A stretch of DNA of 64,000 nt from Haliscomenobacter sp. (GTDB lineage Bacteria > Bacteroidota > Bacteroidia > Chitinophagales > Saprospiraceae), in contig JADJHZ010000015.1 of assembly GCA_016707205.1 (NCBI GenBank), positions 25,540-89,539 on the forward strand, in the 5' to 3' direction. This document shows positions 53,572 through 61,834 of this stretch, piece after piece. The notes beneath the pieces are model-generated. The model was not told the origin of the DNA. It saw nothing but the letters and a program-made list of their open reading frames with translations, and ran no database searches. Positions within the stretch are counted from its first letter, which is position 1; every line of letters begins with the position of its first letter. Position numbers and translations under genes: made by a program.

Positions 53572-54804
53572 TTACTTTGCCACGCTTTCCACTTCGCCAT
53601 CCTTTAAACGGGTGGTCAGCACACTGCCCGGCGGCACTTCATGGGTCCCTCGGATGGGGTGGCCGTTCAGCAAAGTAATGGAAAAACCTCTTTCCAGGGT
53701 ATTTTCTATGCTCAGCAGGGTGCAAATTTTTTCAGCGGTTTCGATGCGTTGGTTTTCCTCGCGCAGGAAATACCCGGAAAGCAAAGGGATCTGGAGTTCA
53801 AAGCGGTGCAGGCGGTCTTGCTCGCCGGCCAAAAGCCTCGACGCGAGTTGTTGGAGCGCGGCGTTGGTTTGATCCAGCCTTCTTTCCTGGAGGAAAAGCC
53901 TTTCTACGGCGGTTTGCCGCAGAAAGCCAGCCCATTCCAGCAGTTGGCTTTCCAATTGGAGGTTGTGCTGGAGGAGGAACTCGGCAACGGCGGTGGGGGT
54001 TTTCAGGGCGGAATGGGCGACGAGGTCGGCGAGGGTCTCGTCGATGTCGTGCCCGATGCCGGTAAACACCGGAAGCGGAAATGCGGCGATGGCCCGGCAA
54101 AGGGGAATACTGTCAAACCCGGCCAGGTCGAGCCGGGCGCCGCCGCCCCGGATAATTGCTACGGCATCGTAGCGCCCGGCCTGATTCCGGATGCGGCCGA
54201 GTTGGGCCACGATCTCTGTTTCGACCTGATTTCCTTGCATCGCGGCAGGGAAAAACGTGCAGGAGAACTGATACCCATACGCGTTTTGGCGAAGTTGCTC
54301 CTGAAAGTCCTGAAACCCTGCTGCCTGTTCGGCGGAGATCACCGCGATGCGCTGTAATACGGGAGGCAGAGGCAATTCCCGGTTTTTACCGATCAGGCCC
54401 TCTTCGGCAAGTTGCCGGAATTTGCGTTCCCGAACCAGGGCGAGTTGCCCAACGGTGTAGGCGGGGTCAATATCGTCAATGACGAGCTTCAGCCCGTACC
54501 GTTCGTGGAAATCGACCCGGGCTTTGATCAGGATTTCCATGCCTTCCTGGAGGAGGGCGTCCAGGGCGCTTCCCCGGCTTGCGCGCAGGGGCCGGAGAGT
54601 GGACGACCAGATCACGGCAGAAGCCTGGGCGATCCATTGGTCGGTATCCGGTTCTTTTTCGATCAGGTCGAGGTAAATATGGCCCCTGGAGGACTTGACC
54701 TGGGCAATTTCCGCCCGGATCCAAAGGGCGTCGGGGAGGTTGAGCGCCAGCACCCTGCGGATAAACTCAAACACCTCAAATAACCGAAACCCTGTTGGCG
54801 TCAT
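53572..54804 (-). CDS. xseA: Exodeoxyribonuclease VII large subunit
   Basis: 410 residues. N-terminal OB fold (ALWIRAEIAQVKSSRGHIYLDL), then the catalytic core with IAVISAEQAAGFQDF, VAIIRGGGARLDLAGFDS and FTGIGHDIDETLADLVAH, a coiled-coil arm (~290-360), and a C-terminal RGFSITLLNGHPI segment. It is slightly short in the coiled coil. First gene of a five-gene minus-strand run. The leader holds an 8-bp hairpin (54807-54814 with 54833-54840). Confidence 0.95.
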   Translation of the reverse strand: MTPTGFRLFEVFEFIRRVLALNLPDALWIRAEIAQVKSSRGHIYLDLIEKEPDTDQWIAQASAVIWSSTLRPLRASRGSALDALLQEGMEILIKARVDFHERYGLKLVIDDIDPAYTVGQLALVRERKFRQLAEEGLIGKNRELPLPPVLQRIAVISAEQAAGFQDFQEQLRQNAYGYQFSCTFFPAAMQGNQVETEIVAQLGRIRNQAGRYDAVAIIRGGGARLDLAGFDSIPLCRAIAAFPLPVFTGIGHDIDETLADLVAHSALKTPTAVAEFLLQHNLQLESQLLEWAGFLRQTAVERLFLQERRLDQTNAALQQLASRLLAGEQDRLHRFELQIPLLSGYFLREENQRIETAEKICTLLSIENTLERGFSITLLNGHPIRGTHEVPPGSVLTTRLKDGEVESVAK

Positions 54805-54931
54805 TCTGTAGTTTTTTGGGGAAAACGTCCCGAAACTACAATTTTTTATTCAACCATGCAGGAGGGTTTGTGCGATTTTATCAGGTGTACCGCCTGGTTC
54901 GGTGTTTAGGTATGCGCAAAACCCCGCGGAC

Positions 54932-55984
54932 TCAGGATACAGGGCTTTTCCGGTTCGGCAGGTCGTGCGGCGCATTATTCATTACGTTTTCCAGGGTCCA
55001 CGCTACCTGCTCCCGGAAAGGTTCTTTGCGCTCGGAGCAGTCCTTTTTTCTGCAAAGATAGCAAGAGGTGGGTTCGCAGGGATCTACATGAATAAACCAT
55101 TCCACGGGGTGGTTCTGGAAATTGCGGGCAAGGCTCTCTACCGACTTCACTTCCGCGTGGGCATCCTGGGTATTGAGGTACCAGGGGAGGGTGAGGTGGC
55201 AGTCGATATGGAGGTTGGGGCCGTATTTGATCACGCGCAAGTTGTGGATATCGACCCAGTTTTCGGAGCGATTTTGTTGCAAGTGGTTTACAATAGAGCG
55301 AATCAGGCGGTAGTCGGCTTCGTCCATGATCCCTGCAATGGATTGCCGGACCAGTCCGAATCCGGAGTAAATGATCAGCAGCCCGAAGAACAGGGCCAGT
55401 AAATTGTCCAGTTTGTTGATGCCAGTGGAAAAGACAAGCGCCAGCCCGAGCAGAATTCCCAGGGAGGACCACGCATCGGCTTGAAGGTGTTTACCGCTGG
55501 ACTTGAGGATGAGGGAGTTGTTTTTCATTCCCTTCCATTCCAGCACCCATCCCATGAGGTAGTTGGCGGCGCCGGTGAAGGCAGTGAGGTAAATACCCAG
55601 TTTCAGCTCTTCCAACTCCTGGGGGTAAAACAGGTTGTACACTGCTTTTCCAAGGATCAGAACGCCGGCGATGCTGATCAGGGCGCCTTCGAAGCCAGCC
55701 GACAGGAACTCTACCTTGCCGTGGCCGTAGGGGTGGTTCTGGTCTTTTGGCCTGAAGGAGATCAATAAGCTGTATAACCCGAACGCGCCGGCTACCACAT
55801 TAATGATACTTTCCAGCGCATCCGAAAGGATCGCATTGGAACCGGTTCGATACCAGGCCAGAAACTTAACGGCCATAAGACCGACACCAAGGATCAGGGC
55901 AGTGATTTGAAGCCTCAGGAGGCTTCGGTCGGAAAGCGCTTTGGGAATGGACATCACCTGTTCTTTAATAGACGAGGACGGCAT
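54932..55984 (-). CDS. Cation diffusion facilitator transporter with C-terminal Cys cluster
   Basis: 350 residues; an alternative start at 55954 (MSIPKALS) would avoid the 20-base overlap with the upstream gene. TM helices cover ~20-200. CDF marks are SDALESIINV in TM2, the HPYGHGKVE loop, and KHLQADAWSSLG in TM5 (HxxxD metal site). The cytoplasmic domain (IHNLRVIKYGPNLHIDCHLTLP) is followed by an extra tail with four Cys in DPCEPTSCYLCRKKDC. CDF proteins export Zn, Fe, Mn or Co in exchange for protons; the tail may bind metal. Confidence 0.92.
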   Translation of the reverse strand: MPSSSIKEQVMSIPKALSDRSLLRLQITALILGVGLMAVKFLAWYRTGSNAILSDALESIINVVAGAFGLYSLLISFRPKDQNHPYGHGKVEFLSAGFEGALISIAGVLILGKAVYNLFYPQELEELKLGIYLTAFTGAANYLMGWVLEWKGMKNNSLILKSSGKHLQADAWSSLGILLGLALVFSTGINKLDNLLALFFGLLIIYSGFGLVRQSIAGIMDEADYRLIRSIVNHLQQNRSENWVDIHNLRVIKYGPNLHIDCHLTLPWYLNTQDAHAEVKSVESLARNFQNHPVEWFIHVDPCEPTSCYLCRKKDCSERKEPFREQVAWTLENVMNNAPHDLPNRKSPVS

Positions 55985-56822
55985 TGGCTACTTTCCGTTC
56001 GCCGAAATGGTCGAATTTTTTATTATCGCTGGGCATATTGATCACCCCATTATCGGGCATTCCCTTTATCCACAGGGTGGTCGAGCCGCCACCGTCGAGG
56101 TTGACGGCCTGTTTGCACCCCAATGCTTGCAGCAGAGCGGTGAGTTCAGGGAGCGAAAGCCCGAACGCCTGATTGGAACGCCCATCTGCCGTAAGGAGGA
56201 GCACCTTTTTATCGTTGGTAATACACGTGCAGGTTCTGGGGTGCCGGTTGTCGTTGAAGGGGCGTTTGGCCAACTCCACGGGAAGGCCGTCGGTCAGCAG
56301 CAGGGGGCCGGTGAGCAAAACGGTGGGGTACTTTTTACCTTCGTACTTGCGGTCCGGCCCTGCCGCTTCCACCCGGATCTTTTTTCCCGGCCCAAGGACC
56401 AAAGCGCCCTTGAGGATCTCGCTTTTTTCGGCGATCAGTTTCTCCTGGGTTTTATTAATAAATTGACCGTTCACTTTCAGCAAGGTGACCGAACCGCCCT
56501 CGCTCATATTGAAAAAGCCCGCGTTGACGGCGGCGAGGGCGCCCGCCTGAGCAGCCAGCAGGCTGGTAGGCAGCAGGGTGTCCGTTACGTAAGCTAACCC
56601 GAACCGGTGTTTCTTTGGGTTGACTTCCAGGATGTTCAGGTTTTGCCACCCATTGAAAAGGGCTTCGGTGTGCGCATGCTTCCAGGTTATGCCGTCGCCC
56701 AGGATTTTTTGTTCCCAGGAGATCGAAGGGAGCGGGGATTGAGAAACGGAAGATAAGGGTAGGGCGAAACAGGTTGTAACGCCAACAAGGAAAAGAAGGA
56801 GCGGACGGAAAACGTGGTTCAT
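55965..56822 (-). CDS. Phosphodiester glycosidase (NAGPA) family exported protein
   Basis: The start at 56822 (MNHVFRPLLLFL) gives the signal peptide; the start ten codons upstream would lie on the promoter. 285 residues. NAGPA domain marks are AAVNAGFFNM, LTADGRSNQAFGLSLPELTALLQALGC and NLDGGGSTTLWI. Family members remove a sugar held by a phosphodiester, or act in envelope polysaccharide processing. Overlaps the start of the CDF gene, so the two are probably co-transcribed, though functionally unrelated. Confidence 0.9.
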   Translation of the reverse strand: MNHVFRPLLLFLVGVTTCFALPLSSVSQSPLPSISWEQKILGDGITWKHAHTEALFNGWQNLNILEVNPKKHRFGLAYVTDTLLPTSLLAAQAGALAAVNAGFFNMSEGGSVTLLKVNGQFINKTQEKLIAEKSEILKGALVLGPGKKIRVEAAGPDRKYEGKKYPTVLLTGPLLLTDGLPVELAKRPFNDNRHPRTCTCITNDKKVLLLTADGRSNQAFGLSLPELTALLQALGCKQAVNLDGGGSTTLWIKGMPDNGVINMPSDNKKFDHFGERKVANAVLVY

Positions 56823-56837
56823 TTTGGTCGGTTTTCG

Positions 56838-56845
56838 CAAAGATA
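56838..56845 (-). promoter_or_regulatory. Bacteroidota -7 box for the phosphodiester glycosidase gene
   Basis: The minus strand reads TATCTTTG (exact TAnnTTTG), 15 bases before the start codon at 56822. Confidence 0.45.
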
Positions 56846-56983
56846 TACCCAAAATAAAGTGGTTTGCGATTTTTTAATCTTCAAAACCACCGTATTTTGG
56901 GTAGTTGCCGGCGGAAAGTTTTCCCAAACCCCTTTCTTGCCGGGACAACGGGTGATTTGGGCTTAAAATTCGCAACCCACGGA

Positions 56984-56991
56984 TACCTTTG
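56984..56991 (+). promoter_or_regulatory. Bacteroidota -7 box for the sterol-desaturase-like gene
   Basis: TACCTTTG, an exact TAnnTTTG, 15 bases before the ATG at 57007. A TTTG at 56956-56959 is a possible -33 element, with a long spacing of 24 bases. Confidence 0.5.
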
Positions 56992-57006
56992 CCAAAAAGA
57001 AAACCT

Positions 57007-58251
57007 ATGGATCTCAACCCGGTCGTGATTGCCATTCCCATGTATTTTACGCTGATGGGAATTGAATTGGTTGCCGAGGCGCTAAGCGGCAAACGGACCT
57101 ACAGGCTGAATGATGCCGTGACCAACATCAGCACAGGTACCTTACAGCAGATGACAGGCACCTTCCTGCGCATTCTCAAGATCGGAATCTATGTGGTCAT
57201 TTATGAGAAACTGGCTTTTTTTCATATCGAACCCACCTGGTGGAGTTTTGTTGCGGTATTTATCCTTTGGGACCTTTGTTATTACTGGGATCACCGTTTT
57301 GCGCACGAGGTCAGTTTATTTTGGGGAGGGCATTCGGTACACCACCAGAGCGAAGACTATAATCTATCGGTTGCGCTGCGGCAGAGTTCCACGTCGATCA
57401 TCTGGGGGACGCCGTTCTACCTGCCCCTGGCTTTCCTGGGTTTTGACCCCACGCAATTTGCCCTGGTGGGTGGGTTCAATTTGCTGTATCAGTTCTGGAT
57501 TCATACGGAACATATTCACCGGATGCCTTCCTGGTTTGAGGCGGTGTTCAATACCCCTTCCCACCATCGGGTGCATCATGGCCGCGATCCCAAGTATCTG
57601 GACAAAAACTATGCCGGGGTGTTTATCGTCTGGGACCGGATGTTTGGCACGTTCAAACAGGAAGAGGAACGGCCTCACTACGGCGTTACCAAACCGCTGA
57701 ACAGCTGGAATCCGGTATACGCCAATTTTGCGCACTACATCGAACTGGCCGGTTTTGTGCGAAAAGCCCGCACCGCAGCCGATGCGCTAAAGATCCTGTT
57801 TTACCCTCCAGGCTGGCTTCCGGAATATCTCGGCGGGTTCCAAACTCCGCCGGAAGTCGACGACCGCACCTACTGCAAGTATAATCCCCAGCCATTTGCG
57901 TTGCCCATGCAGGCCTATATTCTCGTGCAGTTTTTTGGCGCGCTTGCCGTTAATTCGTTTTATTTCTTTCGCAGCGCGGACTTTTCCTCCTGGCCAAAAG
58001 TCTTTTTCGCTTTGTGGATCATGGTGACCACCCTGGCCTTCGGGTTTCTCCTGGAACGCCAAAGCCGCTGGGTGACTGCCGTGGAAGCGGTGCGGCTGGT
58101 GTCTTTGCCTCTGGGGCTGTCCTATCTCCAATCGGCAGGTTACGGGTTGCCCGAATGGGTTGTGCCTGCGTCTGCGATTTTTTCGGCGATTAGCCTGTTG
58201 TTTTTTATCGCCTGGAATTTCAGGTCTGCTCGTCTGGAGACGAGCAGATAA
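57007..58251 (+). CDS. Sterol desaturase / fatty acid hydroxylase family membrane protein
   Basis: The start at 57007 (MDLNPVVIAIPMY) follows the -7 box; the TTG at 56989 overlaps the box. 414 residues. Several TM helices carry the di-iron histidine boxes: HRFAHE (~97), HSVHH (~112), HTEHIHR (~175) and SHHRVHH (~193). The C-terminal ~120 residues add three TM helices. Such enzymes oxidise lipids using O2 and a di-iron centre; the lipid here is unknown. A tandem octamer array follows the stop. Confidence 0.9.
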   Translation: MDLNPVVIAIPMYFTLMGIELVAEALSGKRTYRLNDAVTNISTGTLQQMTGTFLRILKIGIYVVIYEKLAFFHIEPTWWSFVAVFILWDLCYYWDHRFAHEVSLFWGGHSVHHQSEDYNLSVALRQSSTSIIWGTPFYLPLAFLGFDPTQFALVGGFNLLYQFWIHTEHIHRMPSWFEAVFNTPSHHRVHHGRDPKYLDKNYAGVFIVWDRMFGTFKQEEERPHYGVTKPLNSWNPVYANFAHYIELAGFVRKARTAADALKILFYPPGWLPEYLGGFQTPPEVDDRTYCKYNPQPFALPMQAYILVQFFGALAVNSFYFFRSADFSSWPKVFFALWIMVTTLAFGFLLERQSRWVTAVEAVRLVSLPLGLSYLQSAGYGLPEWVVPASAIFSAISLLFFIAWNFRSARLETSR

Positions 58252-58288
58252 AGGTTCAAGTCTGGAGATTTGAACCAGCGGGTAACCT

Positions 58289-58368
58289 CGCAACCCCGCA
58301 GCCCCGCAGCCCCGCAGCCCCGCAACCTCGCAACCTCGCAACTTCGCTACCTCGCTACCTCGCAACTT
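58289..58368. repeat. Octamer array, 10 units of CGCARCCY type
   Basis: Ten consecutive 8-base units from CGCAACCC through CGCAGCCC and CGCAACCT to CGCTACCT and CGCAACTT. The last units encode the final residues and stop codon of glf on the minus strand. Confidence 0.9.
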
Positions 58369-59422
58369 TCATCGCCCGTGCAATCGCCTGATCCATATCG
58401 AGGTAGCGGTATTCGCCGAGGCGGCCGCAGAACAAGACATTGGGCAGGGCTTGGGCTCGTTTTTTGTATTGGAGATACAGGGCTTGGTTGGCGGCATTGG
58501 GAAAGGGGTATTCGTAATGGTTGGGGTCGGTTGGGCTGAAAGGAATTTCCTGGGTGAGTAACGTTCCTGTAATAGATTCCACTTGAGGGGAGGGGAGGAG
58601 GTGTTTCCATTCGATGGTTCGGATATGGGGACCATTTTCCAGGCTTGGGTTGTTGACCTGCACGACGGGTTGCACCCATGGCGTATCGGGGAGAAAAGCG
58701 TGCATGCGCTGCTGGCCTCGATATTGAAGGCGCCCAAGGTCATATTCAAAGAAGGCGTCAATGGGGCCGGTGAAAATGGTTTTTTCCCTGGGGCGGAAAG
58801 CCTGTTGGTGAAGCAGGTAATCTACTTCGGAGAGGGTTGGAATGCCTTGAAGCATTTTTTCCATAAACATCCGGTAGCCTCCGGCAGGTAGCCCTTGAAA
58901 CCGGGCTTTGGGCGTAAGGCGGTTTTCGCTGCCTTGCTGCAGGTTGAACCGCTGGGCAAGAGCCGGCGACAGCGTTGCCGGATCGACGCCCCATTGCTTT
59001 TGGGTGTATCCCTTGACGAAGGCTTCGTATACGCGCAGGGGCATTTTGCTCAGCGCCATTTCCTCAAAATTGGAGGGAATGCCATTGAAGCCTGGCTGGC
59101 GCTCTTCCGCAGAAAGCTGATTTAGAAACCCTTCTCCGGGGGGCCAGTTCTCATATCGCCCCTGCACCCAGGATTGAACCCGGGCTTCAAATGGATAAAA
59201 ATCGGCAAAACGCTGGACGAAATCCCAAATCCTGGAGGAAGAAGTTCGAAAATAATGAGGGCCATACGTGTGAAAACGGATACCGGAAGGGTGCTCCTCG
59301 TCGTACACATTCCCTCCCAGATGGGCTCTTTTCTCCACCACCAGGCATTTTTTGCCCCGGTCGGTGAGCAGCCGCGCTATGGTTGCTCCGGTGAGGCCGG
59401 AACCGACGATCAGGAAATCCAT
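58355..59422 (-). CDS. glf: UDP-galactopyranose mutase
   Basis: 355 residues. FAD-binding FLIVGSGLTGATIARLL, then ERAxLGGNVYDE-type region, FHTYGPHYFRT, YENWPPGEGFL, VKGYTQKQWGVDP, DYLLHQQAF, TGPIDAFFEYDLGRLQYR, and a C-terminal CGRLGEYRYLDMDQAIARAM. It interconverts UDP-galactopyranose and UDP-galactofuranose for surface glycan synthesis. No glycosyltransferase cluster lies beside it. The start codon abuts a heptamer array and the stop lies in an octamer array, so the gene is bracketed by tandem repeats. Confidence 0.95.
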   Translation of the reverse strand: MDFLIVGSGLTGATIARLLTDRGKKCLVVEKRAHLGGNVYDEEHPSGIRFHTYGPHYFRTSSSRIWDFVQRFADFYPFEARVQSWVQGRYENWPPGEGFLNQLSAEERQPGFNGIPSNFEEMALSKMPLRVYEAFVKGYTQKQWGVDPATLSPALAQRFNLQQGSENRLTPKARFQGLPAGGYRMFMEKMLQGIPTLSEVDYLLHQQAFRPREKTIFTGPIDAFFEYDLGRLQYRGQQRMHAFLPDTPWVQPVVQVNNPSLENGPHIRTIEWKHLLPSPQVESITGTLLTQEIPFSPTDPNHYEYPFPNAANQALYLQYKKRAQALPNVLFCGRLGEYRYLDMDQAIARAMKVAR

Positions 59423-59423
59423 T

Positions 59424-59458
59424 TTACGAAGTACGATTTACGAGGTACGATGTACGAG
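59424..59458. repeat. Heptamer array (TACGANN)x5 abutting the glf start codon
   Basis: Five exact 7-base units TACGA plus AG, TT, GG, TG, GG. Only one base separates the array from the glf start codon, so it forms the ribosome-binding region. Confidence 0.92.
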
Positions 59459-59461
59459 GGC

Positions 59462-59524
59462 TCTACATCCTCTACATCCTCTACATCCTCTACATCCTTT
59501 ACATCCTTTACATCCTTTACATCC
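59462..59524. repeat. Nonamer array, 7 units (TCTACATCC/TTTACATCC)
   Basis: Four exact TCTACATCC units followed by three TTTACATCC units. It ends two bases from the stop of the SDR gene. With the heptamer array it fills the whole SDR-glf gap. Confidence 0.93.
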
Positions 59525-59526
59525 TC

Positions 59527-60348
59527 TTAAACAAAAAGGTCGGCTTGCAGGTCCTGGCTGGGGTCTACGGCGTAATGGGTGAAATCGGCGACGCCTTCAG
59601 CGGAGAGGACTTCTTCGTCGATGAAGAAGTTGCCGGTGCAGGAGCGGCTGTCGCGCTTCAGAACAGCGTAGGCGGCGTCGGCCATGATTTCCGGGGTGCG
59701 GGAGCGGCGGATGAGGTCGTCTCCGCCCAGCAGGTTTTGGACGGCGGCGGTGGCGATGGTCGTTCTTGGCCAGAGGGCGTTGACGCCAACGCCTTTGTGC
59801 CGGAATTCTTCGGCCAGGCCATAAACGCAGAGGCTCATGCCGTATTTGGCGAGGGTGTAAGGCAGGTGGGCGCCGAACCACTCGGCTTTGATGCCCATGG
59901 GGGGAGAAAGGGTGAGGATGTGGGGATTCTCCGCTTTCAGGAGATGCGGCAGGCAAGCCTGGGAGCAGAGGAACGTGCCCCGGGTATTGATCTGATGCAT
60001 CAGATCAAACCGCTTTATGGGGGTGTGCAGGGTGTCTGCGATAAAGATAGCGCTCGCGTTATTGATCAGGATGTCGATCCCGCCAAACGTGTCCACGGTT
60101 TGTTGAACGGCGCTATACACCTGATCTTCAAAGCGGATATCGGTGACTAAGGGCAAAGCTTGCCCGCCTGCAGCCCGGATTTCTTCTGCTGCGGAATATA
60201 CCGTCCCAGGCAGGGCAGGGTGCGGTTCCGCCGTTTTGGCGACGATGGCGATGTTGGCGCCTTCTTTGGCCAGGCGGAGCGCAATGGCTAATCCAATTCC
60301 CCGGCTTGCGCCGGTAATGAAAGCGGTTTTGTTTTTGAATGAGGTCAT
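59527..60348 (-). CDS. Short-chain dehydrogenase, HSDL2-like
   Basis: 273 residues. Cofactor motif TGASRGIGLAIALRL, then NNASAIF, Ser-containing LTLSPPMG, catalytic YTLAK, and WPRTTIATAAVQNLLGG, the form seen in hydroxysteroid-dehydrogenase-like-2 proteins. No SCP2 domain is fused. NAD(P)-dependent oxidoreductase, cytoplasmic, substrate unknown (lipid-like in relatives). Repeat arrays lie on both sides. Confidence 0.9.
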   Translation of the reverse strand: MTSFKNKTAFITGASRGIGLAIALRLAKEGANIAIVAKTAEPHPALPGTVYSAAEEIRAAGGQALPLVTDIRFEDQVYSAVQQTVDTFGGIDILINNASAIFIADTLHTPIKRFDLMHQINTRGTFLCSQACLPHLLKAENPHILTLSPPMGIKAEWFGAHLPYTLAKYGMSLCVYGLAEEFRHKGVGVNALWPRTTIATAAVQNLLGGDDLIRRSRTPEIMADAAYAVLKRDSRSCTGNFFIDEEVLSAEGVADFTHYAVDPSQDLQADLFV

Positions 60349-60372
60349 TTTGGTTTATGGTTTGAATTTTAA

Positions 60373-60482
60373 GGAGCAGGGAGCAGGGAGCAGGGAGTAG
60401 GGAGCAGGAGCAAGGAGCAAGGAGCGGAGGGAGCAGCAAGGAGCAGGGAGCAAGGAGCAAGGAGCAAGGAGCAAGGAGCAAA
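60373..60482. repeat. Heptamer array of GGAGCAG/GGAGCAA type
   Basis: About fifteen units of 7 bases, partly interrupted, fill the gap between the thioesterase stop and the SDR start. The word differs from the TACGANN family. Read on the minus strand it is TGCTCCC/TTGCTCC. Confidence 0.88.
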
Positions 60483-60493
60483 GTTCAACCCGT

Positions 60494-61252
60494 CTAATAT
60501 CTAACGTCTAACATCCATTTCGTCCATCCGGAGGCGATTTCCTGGCCGTCTTTGCGGATGGAGTGGGCGAAAACGCCCGGTTCGAGTTCCTGGCTTTGGG
60601 CGATAAGCGCGTCGCCGAGCAGGCTTTCGCCTTTAAACTGGATTTTATACTCCTGGAGGCGGTAATTTTCGAGGACCTCGTTAGGGGTGGTTTCCAGCAT
60701 CCATTTCTGGTAGTAGAAGTTGGTCAGGTGGTGGTTGAAGTCGAGGTCGTGCCAATTGACCAGAAAGGACTTTTCAACGTCGGGGTTGGCGAGGGAGGAG
60801 AAATCGCCGGCAGGGCGGGGGAGGTGGTCGTTGGTTTCCGTTTTGTCCAGCCATGCCAGGATAAAATCCGGATAGCGGGCCATCCGGCGGGTCTGGGTGT
60901 CCATAAGCAGCCAAGCAGTGGTGGCGGTGGCGAGCAGCTCGCCCGCTTCGTCCCGAACCCGGAAGTCGCGGTAGGCAAAGGCGCGGTCGCGGCCAGAAGG
61001 ATTCGTATGTACCCGAACGGTTTCTCCGAGTCCGGGCTGCCGGAAGACGTGCATCTGCTGGCGGATCAGGACCCAGCCCAGGTTTAGCGGCGCGAGTTCG
61101 AGGGCCGACAACCCTAAAAGCAATACATGCTGCATGGCGGTTTCGTGCATCATCTGGATCATGGACGGAATGCTCGCTACCTTGTGCAGGTCAACGTCGT
61201 ATCCTCCTACCCGGAAGGTTTCCTCGTGAAAAAGTAGATTGGGCTCCGCCAT
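60494..61252 (-). CDS. Acyl-ACP thioesterase-like double hot-dog protein
   Basis: 252 residues. Two hot-dog domains are visible: residues ~1-130 (EETFRVGGYDVDLHKVASIPSMIQMMHETAMQH, start of a FatA/FatB-type domain, and TTAWLLMDTQTRRMARYP) and ~150-250 with the second-domain motif NWHDLDFNHHLTNFYYQKWMLE, holding the Asn/His pair. It would release fatty acids from acyl-ACP in the cytoplasm. Single gene upstream of the SDR. Confidence 0.87.
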   Translation of the reverse strand: MAEPNLLFHEETFRVGGYDVDLHKVASIPSMIQMMHETAMQHVLLLGLSALELAPLNLGWVLIRQQMHVFRQPGLGETVRVHTNPSGRDRAFAYRDFRVRDEAGELLATATTAWLLMDTQTRRMARYPDFILAWLDKTETNDHLPRPAGDFSSLANPDVEKSFLVNWHDLDFNHHLTNFYYQKWMLETTPNEVLENYRLQEYKIQFKGESLLGDALIAQSQELEPGVFAHSIRKDGQEIASGWTKWMLDVRY

Positions 61253-61318
61253 GCGCCGGTTTTAGCGGTAAATGTAAGAAAAAAAGCCCTTGTCTGGCGA
61301 CAAGAGCTTTTGGGGTAG

Positions 61319-61392
61319 TCGGGATGACAGGATTTGAACCTGCGGCCACACGCCCCCCAGACGTGTACTCTACCGGGCTGAGCTACATCCCG
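61319..61392 (-). tRNA. tRNA-Pro (GGG)
   Basis: The minus strand begins CGGGATGTAGCTCAG and folds into a cloverleaf: 7-bp acceptor CGGGATG/CATCCCG, D arm GCTC/GAGT, anticodon stem CACGT/GCGTG with loop CTGGGGG (anticodon GGG), and T arm with GGTTCAAATCC. 74 bases to the discriminator A; the 3' CCA is not encoded. Confidence 0.95.
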
Positions 61393-61398
61393 AAACAT

Positions 61399-61445
61399 GG
61401 GTGTGGGTGTGGGTGTGGGGGTGGGTGTTTTGTGTTTTGTGTGGG
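61399..61445. repeat. Hexamer array GGTGTG beside tRNA-Pro
   Basis: GGGTGT is repeated about four times and then degrades to GGGGGTGGGTGTTTTGTG. An inverted-sense array (CACACC) lies at 61835, on the other side of the four-helix-bundle remnant. Confidence 0.85.
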
Positions 61446-61793
61446 TTACTCGAAAGACCGGATCATGCCAAGGAGCATTCGGGAAACCTTATCAAAACCG
61501 GCGTAAAGATCGTCATAGAATTCTTTATCAACGAATTCCATGTCGTACATTATTTGAAGGATGGCGACGCACTCGAACACCTAGGAACGCGCAGTGACAT
61601 AAAACTTCTTTTTATCAGGGCCGGTCATGCGGCCGGTACCTTCGGCAAGGTTCAGCAGCGCGCTCATGCTTGCCCGCTTAAACTGATCCTGTATATAGGG
61701 ATCTAACGGCTTCACGGAAAAAAGGTGCTTCAACACCTTCAGATTCACCGCCCGTACCTCCTGATACACATCCAGCTTCTCAAAGTCAAACAC
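61446..61793 (-). pseudogene. Four-helix-bundle protein (S23/IVS-protein family), interrupted by an in-frame amber codon
   Basis: Start ATG at 61793. Residues 1-70 carry the family N-terminus (FEKLDVYQEVRAVN, IQDQFKRASMSALLNLAEGTGR, KKKFYVTARS). A TAG at 61583-61581 then stops the frame. In the same frame, 44 more codons continue the family (VFECVAILQIMYDMEFVD, FDKVSRMLLGMI) to a TAA at 61448-61446. The total of ~115 residues is the normal family length, so the gene is intact but for one nonsense codon. These genes often sit in rRNA or tRNA regions; role unclear. Confidence 0.85.
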
Positions 61794-61834
61794 GTCCCTG
61801 TAGATTATGGTTATTTCAAATCATTCTCATTCCG

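Noticed and set aside
54807..54851. Hairpin and T-run upstream of xseA as a terminator
   Set aside because: The T-run is on the plus strand, where no gene ends; on the minus strand it precedes the stem.
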